DNA from: Streptomyces sp. CBMA29
GTDB taxonomy: Bacteria > Actinomycetota > Actinomycetes > Streptomycetales > Streptomycetaceae
Assembly (NCBI RefSeq): GCF_014596445.1
Contig: NZ_MECL01000068.1
Span: 1-41,953, forward strand
Reading direction: 5' to 3'
Length of the DNA stretch: 41,953 nt
The notes beneath the pieces are model-generated. The model searched no databases. It saw nothing but the letters and a program-made list of their open reading frames with translations, and was not told the origin of the DNA. Shown here piece by piece: positions 17,122 through 23,802 of this stretch (position 1 is the stretch's first letter; each line of letters opens with the position of its first letter). Both the position numbers and the translations under genes were made by a program.

Positions 17122-18189
17122 ATGCGCTGGGACCATCTGAGCGGCGACGACGCGGCGGCCGGTGGCGCGCCCGCGCTCTTCGGCGCCGACGCGGTCACCC
17201 GGACCTTCGACACGCCGGGCTTCCGCGGCATCACCTTCCACGAGATACGGGCGAAGTCGATCATCAACCGGGTGCCGGGGGCGTCCCGGATGCCCTTCGA
17301 GTGGACGGTCAATCCGTACCGCGGGTGCAGCCACGCCTGTGTGTACTGCTTCGCGCGCAAGACGCACAGCTATCTCGATCTCGACACCGGGATCGACTTC
17401 GACTCGCAGATCGTGGTGAAGACCAACGCGCCGGAGCTGCTGCGCCGGGAGCTGGCGTCGGCGCGCTGGCAGGGCCAGCACATCGCGATGGGCACGAACG
17501 TGGACTGCTACCAGCGCGCGGAGGGCCGGTATCAGTTGATGCCCGGCATCATCGCCGCGCTGCGCGACCGCGCCAACCCCTTCTCGATCCTCACCAAGGG
17601 CTCGTTGATCCTCCGCGACCTGGAACCGCTGCGGCAGGCCGCCGGCGTCACCGATGTGTCCATCGCCCTGTCGGTCGGCTTCACCGACGGCGAGCTGTGG
17701 CGCGGCGTGGAGCCGGGTACGCCTTCCCCCGAGACCCGGCTGGCGGTCTGCCGCACCCTGCGGGCGAACGGGCTGCCGCCCACCGTGCTGATGGCGCCCG
17801 TCCTGCCCTTCCTCAGCGACTCCCCCGAGCAGTTGCGGGCCACCGTCCGCGCCATCGCCTCGGCGGGCGCCGCCTCGATCACGCCCCTGGTCCTCCATCT
17901 GCGGCCGGGCGCCCGCGAGTGGTACATGGCGTGGCTCGGCCGGCACCACCCGCGTCTCGTACGGCGCTACGAGACGATGTACGCGGGCGGCGCGTACGCC
18001 CCGACGTGGTACCAGCGCCGGGTCACCCGCCAAGTCCACGAATTCGCCACGGAGTTCGGCTGCGGGCCCGCGCATCGCGAAGGCACCCGGCGCTTCCGGA
18101 AGCCGGGCGAGGCGGAGCCCGAGGGGGTGCCCGCGGCACGGCCCACGGTCGAGCCCGCCGCCGGAACCACCCAGCTCACGCTGTTGTGA
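17122..18189 (+). CDS. Rv2578c-type radical SAM protein
   Basis: This 355-residue protein has a radical SAM cluster motif with C69, C73 and C76 (CSHACVYC), which should bind a 4Fe-4S cluster and cleave SAM. The core barrel follows (IAMGTNVDCYQRAEG, SILTKGSLILRDLEPL, VSIALSVGFTD), ending at about residue 290. The tail carries the conserved TWYQRRVTRQVHEFA segment. The protein belongs to the SplB-like branch that includes M. tuberculosis Rv2578c, and its reaction is unknown. I chose ATG 17122 with GGAGGA upstream. The LexA-like box upstream would fit a DNA-damage role. Confidence 0.92.
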   Translation: MRWDHLSGDDAAAGGAPALFGADAVTRTFDTPGFRGITFHEIRAKSIINRVPGASRMPFEWTVNPYRGCSHACVYCFARKTHSYLDLDTGIDFDSQIVVKTNAPELLRRELASARWQGQHIAMGTNVDCYQRAEGRYQLMPGIIAALRDRANPFSILTKGSLILRDLEPLRQAAGVTDVSIALSVGFTDGELWRGVEPGTPSPETRLAVCRTLRANGLPPTVLMAPVLPFLSDSPEQLRATVRAIASAGAASITPLVLHLRPGAREWYMAWLGRHHPRLVRRYETMYAGGAYAPTWYQRRVTRQVHEFATEFGCGPAHREGTRRFRKPGEAEPEGVPAARPTVEPAAGTTQLTLL

Positions 18190-18210
18190 TCCCCGAGCGC
18201 GGGACACGTC

Positions 18211-18717
18211 TTAGACGTCAGCCAGCGCCGCGTAGGCGGCCGGGGCCAGTGGCGGGTGGGCGGTCGCGGCGCGCAGCGCGTGCCGGGCGGCGGGAGGCGC
18301 CTCCCGCGCGCACAGTGTGCCCAGGCCCTCCACGCAGGCCAGCGCGATGCGTTCGTGGGGCGCGGGGTTCGGCCCGGCGAGCAGCCGCTCCAGGGTGACG
18401 GTGAGCGCCGGTACGGCCTCGGGCGCACGCATCCGTACCAGGAGGCGGATAGCGGGCAGCGCGTACGCGACACGCAGTTCGTTGGTGGCCAGCGCGGCGG
18501 CCGCCCGCCCGGTCCGCGGGTCCGCCAGCCGCGCCAGCGCCTCGGCGGCGCGGCTCGCCCGCGACTCGTCCCGGTAGTTCAACAACAGCGCCAGCGTCTC
18601 GAACGCCCGCCGGTCTCCCGCCTCCGCCAACTCCACGGCCGCCGCCTCCCTCTCCTCCAGCGGTTCACCTGAGGCGGTGAGCTTGCGAGCGAGGCGTTCA
18701 CGGGTCTCGACGTCCAT
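18211..18717 (-). CDS. HEAT-repeat-like helical protein
   Basis: This 168-residue Ala- and Leu-rich protein is built of repeated helix pairs (RRAFETLALLLNYRDESRAS, AAEALARLADPRTGRAAAAL, PAIRLLVRMRAPEAVPALTV, RIALACVEGLGTLCAREA). These have the proline and arginine spacing of HEAT or Armadillo repeats, so it probably acts as a protein-binding adaptor. It has no signal peptide or catalytic motif. Its stop is 21 bp from that of the convergent radical SAM gene, with no clear hairpin between. Confidence 0.82.
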   Translation of the reverse strand: MDVETRERLARKLTASGEPLEEREAAAVELAEAGDRRAFETLALLLNYRDESRASRAAEALARLADPRTGRAAAALATNELRVAYALPAIRLLVRMRAPEAVPALTVTLERLLAGPNPAPHERIALACVEGLGTLCAREAPPAARHALRAATAHPPLAPAAYAALADV

Positions 18718-18776
18718 CTCCCCACTCTAGAAGCCGAGTTGTCCGCCACCGGGCGTTTGAGCCGAAGCGCTCCCGT

Positions 18777-18896
18777 CTGCCCCGCTGGGGCCGGTTTTTC
18801 GCCCGCGCCACCGCGCTGGCTGAGCGCGCAGTTCCCCGCGCCCCTAAAAACCAGGCCCTTCGCCGGCGCAGCGCGCTTTTCCCGCGCCCCTAAAAG
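18777..18896. repeat. Structured intergenic repeat, copy 2 (right half only)
   Basis: From 18777 to 18840 this matches the copy at 34261-34320 nearly base for base (CTGCCCC(G/A)CTGGGGCCGG, then GCGCGCAGTTCC). It ends CGCGCCCCTAAAAA, then repeats a similar CGCGCCCCTAAAA end at 18882-18896. The left arm present in the other copies is missing. Unlike them, it sits between divergent genes. Confidence 0.75.
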
Positions 18897-19229
18897 GCAC
18901 CCACCTGCGCAAGCCGAACGGAGAAGGGGCGGGCCGCGCCGGAGGCGGGGGGCTCAGATGGGGGCGGCGCACATCACATGGGCACAGGACTGGCGGGGAT
19001 GTTACTCGCCGGTTACGCTCGGGGGACGTGCACGGAGGTCGGTGACGCAGCCGCCGTGGACGGGAATTTCGTCGGTTCGGCATCATCGCGGCGCGGCCCC
19101 GGGACAGGGCTCGCCCCTCTCTTCGCGCGGGCACGCACCCCTGCACTTCCGGCCCGCGACTCCACCTCACTCCTTCAGCCGTGTGCGCGCGTGGCGCGCC
19201 CCGGTCTCCCCAGCGTCTGGAGTCACGCG
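18897..19229. other. Upstream region of the 3-hydroxyacyl-CoA dehydrogenase gene
   Basis: I see no gene in these 333 bases. The segment at 19008-19019 contains GTTACTCGCCGGTTAC, a TTAC direct repeat that could be part of a promoter or operator. A GGAG about 8 nt before the ATG at 19230 is the likely ribosome-binding site. Confidence 0.4.
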
Positions 19230-21068
19230 ATGGACCGTCCGTCCACACCCTCATCGTCAGCAACCGCATCCTCACCCCCCGCCGCGAGCGCGACGCCCCT
19301 GGCGACCGTCGCCGTCGTGGGCCTGGGCACCATGGGCACCGGCATCGCCGAGGTCATGGCCCGCGCCGGTCACGAGGTGATCGGCATCGACATCGACCAG
19401 AGCGCGGCGCGCCGCGCGGTCGCGGCGCTGGAGCGTTCCACGGCGCGCGCCGTGGAACGCGGCCGGAGCACCGAGGCGGAGCGCGGCGACGCGCTGGCCC
19501 GCTTCCGTACCTTCCCCGATCTGCGGGCCGCCGCCGAGGCGGATCTGGTGATCGAGGTGGTCGACGAGCGCTACGACATCAAGCGCGAGGTCTTCACGGA
19601 ACTGGACCGGCTGGCCAAGCCGGACGCGATCCTGGCGACCGGCACGAACGCGCTGTCGGTGACCCGGCTGGCGGCCGAGACCTCCCGCCCCGAGCGGGTG
19701 CTGGGGCTGCACTTCTTCGCGCCCGCGCCCGCGATGAAGCTGGTCGAGGTCGTGTCGACGGTCCTGACGTCGCCGGAGACCACCGCGGCCGTCACCGCCC
19801 TCGTACTGAGCCTCGGCAAGGAGCCGGTGCCGGTCGGCGACCGGCCGGGTTTCATCGCCGACGGCCTGCTCTTCGGCTATCTCAACCAGGCGGCGGCGAT
19901 GTACGAGGCGCGGTACGCCACCCGCGAGGACATCGACGCGGCGATGCGGCTGGGCTGCGGGCTGCCGATGGGCCCGCTGGCGCTGCTCGACCTGATCGGC
20001 GTCGACACCGCCACGACCGTTCTGGAGGCGATGTACGAGGCGTCCCACGACCGGCTGCACGCGCCCGCGCCGGTGCTCAAGCAGCTCACGGCGGCCGGGC
20101 TGCGGGGCCGTAAGTCGGGCCGCGGTTTCTACAGCTACCAGGCGCCGGGCAGCGCGGTCGTGGTGCCGGACGCGCAGACGCCGGGAGCCGGGGACACCCG
20201 GCCGGCCGGGCGGCCGGTGCGCGCGGTGGGCGTCGCGGGTTCCGGCACGATGGCGACCGGTATCGCCGAGGTCTTCGCGAAGGCGGGCTTCGACGTCGTG
20301 CTGGCCGCCCGTACGCAGGAGAAGGCGGAGTCGGCGGTGGCGCGGCTGGCGAAGTCGCTGGACCGCTCGGTCACCAAGGGCCGGCTGACCCGGGAGCAGC
20401 GGGACGCGGCGGTGGCGCGCGTGTCGCCGTCCGGTGCGTACGACTCCTTCGCCGACGCCGACCTGGTGGTGGAGGCGGTGGCGGAGGACCTGGCGGTCAA
20501 GCAGCAGCTCTTCCAGACGCTCGACAAGGTCTGCAAGCCGGGCGCGGTGCTCGCCACCACCACCTCGTCGCTGCCGGTGGTCGCGGTCGCGCGGGCCACC
20601 GGGCGCCCGCAGGACGTCGTCGGGATGCACTTCTTCAACCCGGCGCCCGCGATGAAGCTCGTCGAGGTCGTGCACACGGTGCTGACCGCGGACGACGTGC
20701 GGGCGACGGTGCACCAGGTGTGCGACGCGGTCCGCAAGCACGCGGTGGACTGCGGCGACCGGGCGGGTTTCATCGTGAACGCGCTGCTGTTCCCGTACCT
20801 CAACAACGCGGTGAAGATGGTCCAGGACCACTACGCGAGCGTGGACGACATCGACGCGGCGATGAAGCTCGGCGGCGGCTATCCGATGGGCCCGTTCGAA
20901 CTGCTCGACGTGGTGGGCCTTGACGTGTCGCTGGCGATCGAGCAGGTGCTGCACGAGGAGTTCCGCGATCCGGGCCTGGCGCCCGCGCCGCTGCTGGAAC
21001 ACCTGGTGTCCGCGGGCTGTCTGGGCCGTAAGACCGGCCGCGGCTTCCGCGAGTATGCCCGGCGCTGA
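19230..21068 (+). CDS. 3-hydroxyacyl-CoA dehydrogenase, two tandem full-length domains
   Basis: This 612-residue cytoplasmic enzyme should interconvert acetoacetyl-CoA and 3-hydroxybutyryl-CoA with NAD(P)H. It is two complete dehydrogenases in tandem. Domain 1 (about 25-310) has GLGTMGTG, HFFAPAPAMKLVEVV and a C-terminal DRPGFIADGLLFGYLNQAA part. Domain 2 (about 330-612) has GSGTMATG, HFFNPAPAMKLVEVV and DRAGFIVNALLFPYLNNA. Domain 1 has lost the Asn of HFFNP and domain 2 has GxGxxA instead of GxGxxG. I chose ATG 19230; a Ser/Ala-rich leader of about 25 residues precedes the fold. Its position before the TetR and ccr genes fits supply of the crotonyl-CoA route. Confidence 0.92.
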   Translation: MDRPSTPSSSATASSPPAASATPLATVAVVGLGTMGTGIAEVMARAGHEVIGIDIDQSAARRAVAALERSTARAVERGRSTEAERGDALARFRTFPDLRAAAEADLVIEVVDERYDIKREVFTELDRLAKPDAILATGTNALSVTRLAAETSRPERVLGLHFFAPAPAMKLVEVVSTVLTSPETTAAVTALVLSLGKEPVPVGDRPGFIADGLLFGYLNQAAAMYEARYATREDIDAAMRLGCGLPMGPLALLDLIGVDTATTVLEAMYEASHDRLHAPAPVLKQLTAAGLRGRKSGRGFYSYQAPGSAVVVPDAQTPGAGDTRPAGRPVRAVGVAGSGTMATGIAEVFAKAGFDVVLAARTQEKAESAVARLAKSLDRSVTKGRLTREQRDAAVARVSPSGAYDSFADADLVVEAVAEDLAVKQQLFQTLDKVCKPGAVLATTTSSLPVVAVARATGRPQDVVGMHFFNPAPAMKLVEVVHTVLTADDVRATVHQVCDAVRKHAVDCGDRAGFIVNALLFPYLNNAVKMVQDHYASVDDIDAAMKLGGGYPMGPFELLDVVGLDVSLAIEQVLHEEFRDPGLAPAPLLEHLVSAGCLGRKTGRGFREYARR

Positions 21069-21222
21069 GGCGCGCCCCGGCAGTGGAACAGGACACGGCG
21101 CCGAGCGCCACGCCGGCACCGGCGGCGCGCCGTCCGGCGGGCGTGAGCGCAGGTCGGACGGCGGTCGTCCGGCGGACTGGGGACGTTTCCCCCCGGCCGC
21201 CGGACGGGGGGCCGCGTCGTGT

Positions 21223-21228
21223 TACGTT
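21223..21228 (+). promoter_or_regulatory. -10 element of the tetR gene, probably leaderless
   Basis: TACGTT lies exactly 6 nt before the ATG at 21235, placing the start site on the A of the start codon. There is no ribosome-binding site between them. Confidence 0.55.
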
Positions 21229-21234
21229 CCCCAC

Positions 21235-22023
21235 ATGTCCCAGCCCGCGAAGTCCGACCCGCCGGAGACCGCGAACGGCCGCCGCGCCGCGGCCCAGCGC
21301 CACCGGGTGCGCCAGGACCTCGCGTCGGCGGCCATGCACCTGTTCGCCGAGCGGGGTTACGAGGCCACGACGGTCGACGACATCGCGGCGACGGCCGGGG
21401 TGGCGCGCCGTACGTTCTTCCGGCACTTCCGCTCCAAGGAAGAGGCGATCTTCCCGGACCACGACGACACGCTGGTACGGGTGCAGGCGGTGCTGGACTC
21501 CGCGGAGCCGTACGAGCACCCGCTGGACACGGTGTGCCGGGGCATCACCGAGGTGCTGCGGATGTACGCGCACCTGCCGGAGGTGTCGGTCGAGCGGTAC
21601 CGGCTGACCCGCGAGGTGCCGACGCTGCGGGAGCGGGAGATCGCCTCGGTGGCCCGTTACGAGCGGCTGTTCACCCGCTATCTGCTGGGCCACTTCGACG
21701 AGGGCGCGCACCGGGACGGTGACGACGACCCGCTGCTGGCCGAGGTGGCCGCCTCCGCGGTGGTCGCGGCGCACAATCACGTCCTGCGGCGCTGGCTGCG
21801 CAATGACGGCAAGGGCGATGTGGAGGCGCAGCTCAACCACGCCTTCGACGTCATCAAGGCCACCTTCGGCAGTGGCATCGGCGCGGGCCGGATACCGTCG
21901 CGGGTCGCGGTGGAGCCTACGGCGACCGTGTCGCGGCAGGGTGAGGTGGTGGTCGCGGTCGCCCGCACCGACGCCTCCCCGGCCGAGATTCTGCGGACGA
22001 TAGAGCAGGCCCTGCGCCGCTGA
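21235..22023 (+). CDS. TetR-family transcriptional regulator of the ethylmalonyl-CoA cluster
   Basis: This 262-residue regulator has an N-terminal TetR helix-turn-helix (about 25-75: VRQDLASAAMHLFAERGYEA, TVDDIAATAGVARRTFFRHF, RSKEEAIF). The C-terminal ligand-binding region (about 85-200) is helical. A tail of about 60 residues (RVAVEPTATVSRQGEVVVAV) is longer than usual for the family. It lies between the dehydrogenase and ccr genes, all on one strand. A paired palindrome at 22166-22200 in the ccr promoter is its most likely target. The ligand may be an acyl-CoA of the pathway, which is inference. A strong hairpin follows its stop. Confidence 0.9.
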   Translation: MSQPAKSDPPETANGRRAAAQRHRVRQDLASAAMHLFAERGYEATTVDDIAATAGVARRTFFRHFRSKEEAIFPDHDDTLVRVQAVLDSAEPYEHPLDTVCRGITEVLRMYAHLPEVSVERYRLTREVPTLREREIASVARYERLFTRYLLGHFDEGAHRDGDDDPLLAEVAASAVVAAHNHVLRRWLRNDGKGDVEAQLNHAFDVIKATFGSGIGAGRIPSRVAVEPTATVSRQGEVVVAVARTDASPAEILRTIEQALRR

Positions 22024-22088
22024 GCGCCCCGGGTGCCGTCGGCGCCCGCCCGGCGCACGAGCGCCCGCCCCACCGCACCCGCGACCAC

Positions 22089-22124
22089 GGCAGCGGCCGA
22101 CCGGAACCCCGGTCGGCCGCTGCC
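22089..22124 (+). terminator. Hairpin terminator after tetR
   Basis: Perfect 16-bp arms (GGCAGCGGCCGACCGG and its complement) surround an AACC loop. The hairpin isolates tetR from the ccr promoter about 40 bp further on. Confidence 0.88.
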
Positions 22125-22165
22125 GCTCGTTTGTGGCGTCCCGGTGACACGTGAGACAAATTTTT

Positions 22166-22200
22166 GGCACGCAGTGTCTTTACGACTGGCACTGCGTGCC
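22166..22200. promoter_or_regulatory. Double palindromic operator in the ccr promoter
   Basis: GGCACGCAGTGTC (22166-22178) and GGCACTGCGTGCC (22188-22200) are the same near-palindrome in opposite orientation. Their centres are 22 bp apart, about two helical turns. Together they form perfect 12-bp arms (TGGCACGCAGTG and its complement) around 13 bp. This arrangement suits two TetR dimers on one DNA face. The second site lies between the predicted -35 and -10. Confidence 0.75.
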
Positions 22201-22207
22201 ATACCGT
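22179..22207 (+). promoter_or_regulatory. Predicted promoter of the ccr operon
   Basis: TTTACG (22179-22184) and TACCGT (22202-22207) are separated by 17 bp. Transcription would begin near 22214, leaving a leader of about 210 nt before ccr. Confidence 0.5.
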
Positions 22208-22425
22208 GACGGTAGTCCGGGCGGCCGGCGTACGGATATCCCGCGTACGCCGACTGTCCCCAAGGCCCGGACCCGCCTGCGTCACAGGTATCCCCGCGCC
22301 ACCGCGCACATGGTCAGTTCCACCGCCGTTCCCGCCGGACCGACGACGGCACCCCCCGCCATCCGCCCCTGCGTTCCCTCAAGCGTCAACGCAGCAGCAG
22401 CACGCTTCGCCGGAGGTCAGACACC
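22208..22425 (+). other. Long ccr leader with a hairpin
   Basis: No gene is seen here. A stem formed by CGGCGTACG (22226-22234) and CGTACGCCG (22244-22252) lies near the predicted 5' end. GGAGG at 22411-22415 is the ccr ribosome-binding site. I recognise no known riboswitch. Confidence 0.4.
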
Positions 22426-23802
22426 ATGAAGGAAATCCTGGACGCGATCCTCGCGCCGGACAGTTCGGCCGCCGACTTCGCGGCCCTCCCGCTGCCGGAG
22501 TCCTACCGCGCCGTCACCGTCCGCAAGGACGAGGCCGAGATGTTCGCCGGACTCACCACCCGCGAGAAGGACCCCCGCACCTCGCTCCACCTCGACCAGG
22601 TCCCGCTGCCCGAACTCGGGCCCGGCGAGGCCCTGGTGGCGGTGATGGCCAGCTCGGTCAACTACAACTCGGTCTGGACCTCGATCTTCGAGCCGGTCTC
22701 GACCTTCTCCTTCCTCGAGCGCTACGGCAGGATGTCGCCGCTCGCCAAGCGGCACGACCTGCCGTACCACGTCATCGGCTCCGACCTGGCGGGCGTCGTG
22801 CTGCGCACCGGCGCCGGGGTCAACGCCTGGAAGCCCGGCGACCGGGTCGTCGCGCACTGCCTGAGCGTGGAACTGGAGTCCGCCGACGGGCACAACGACA
22901 CGATGCTCGACCCCGAGCAGCGGATCTGGGGCTTCGAGACCAACTTCGGCGGCCTCGCCGAGATCGCGCTGGTCAAGTCCAACCAGCTCATGCCCAAGCC
23001 GGAGCACCTCACGTGGGAGGAGGCCGCGGCGCCCGGACTCGTCAACTCCACGGCCTACCGCCAGCTCGTCTCGCGCAACGGCGCGGGCATGAAGCAGGGC
23101 GACAACGTGCTGATCTGGGGCGCGAGCGGCGGACTCGGCTCGTACGCCACGCAGTTCGCGCTGGCGGGCGGCGCCACCCCGATCTGCGTCGTCTCCAGCC
23201 CGCAGAAGGCGGACATCTGCCGGGCGATGGGCGCGGAGGCGATCATCGACCGCAGCGCCGAGGGCTACCGGTTCTGGAAGGACGAGCACCACCAGGACCC
23301 GCGCGAGTGGAAGCGGTTCGGTGCCCGGATCCGCGAACTGACCGGCGGCGAGGACGTCGACATCGTCTTCGAGCACCCCGGCCGCGAGACCTTCGGCGCC
23401 TCGGTCTACGTCACCCGCAAGGGCGGCACGATCGTCACCTGCGCGTCCACCAGCGGCTACACCCACGAGTACGACAACCGCTACCTCTGGATGAGCCTGA
23501 AGCGGATCGTCGGCTCGCACTTCGCCAACTACCGCGAGGCGTGGGAGGCCAACCGGCTGATCGCCAAGGGGAAGATCCACCCGACGCTGTCGCGGACGTA
23601 CACGCTGGCCGAGACCGGGCAGGCGGCGTACGACGTGCACCGCAATCTCCACCAAGGCAAGGTCGGCGTCCTCGCGCTGGCCCCCGAGGAGGGCATGGGC
23701 GTCACCGACCCGGAGCTGCGCGCCAAGCACCTGCCCTCGATCAACCTGTTCCGCGACGCGACGTCCGGTGTCCCCGACTCCCCTGCCGGGGAAGCCCGAT
23801 GA
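22426..23802 (+). CDS. ccr: Crotonyl-CoA carboxylase/reductase
   Basis: This 458-residue MDR-family enzyme reductively carboxylates crotonyl-CoA to (2S)-ethylmalonyl-CoA with NADPH and CO2. It is the key step of the ethylmalonyl-CoA pathway and a source of polyketide extender units. The four CO2-binding residues known from the Kitasatospora enzyme are present at the same numbers: N81 (VNYNSVW), F170 and E171 (WGFETNFGG) and H365 (VGSHFANYREAWEANRL). The cofactor domain has WGASGGLGSYATQFAL. ATG 22426 has GGAGG upstream. The stop overlaps the mutase start as ATGA. Confidence 0.97.
   Translation: MKEILDAILAPDSSAADFAALPLPESYRAVTVRKDEAEMFAGLTTREKDPRTSLHLDQVPLPELGPGEALVAVMASSVNYNSVWTSIFEPVSTFSFLERYGRMSPLAKRHDLPYHVIGSDLAGVVLRTGAGVNAWKPGDRVVAHCLSVELESADGHNDTMLDPEQRIWGFETNFGGLAEIALVKSNQLMPKPEHLTWEEAAAPGLVNSTAYRQLVSRNGAGMKQGDNVLIWGASGGLGSYATQFALAGGATPICVVSSPQKADICRAMGAEAIIDRSAEGYRFWKDEHHQDPREWKRFGARIRELTGGEDVDIVFEHPGRETFGASVYVTRKGGTIVTCASTSGYTHEYDNRYLWMSLKRIVGSHFANYREAWEANRLIAKGKIHPTLSRTYTLAETGQAAYDVHRNLHQGKVGVLALAPEEGMGVTDPELRAKHLPSINLFRDATSGVPDSPAGEAR

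Noticed and set aside
18897..19229. N-terminal extension of the 3-hydroxyacyl-CoA dehydrogenase from an upstream start (18978)
   Set aside because: The extra residues are Cys- and Arg-rich without a fold, and ATG 19230 has a plausible ribosome-binding site close to the Rossmann motif.
22208..22425. Cobalamin riboswitch in the ccr leader, given the B12-dependent mutase downstream
   Set aside because: I see a simple hairpin but no B12-box-like conserved segment or multi-stem layout.
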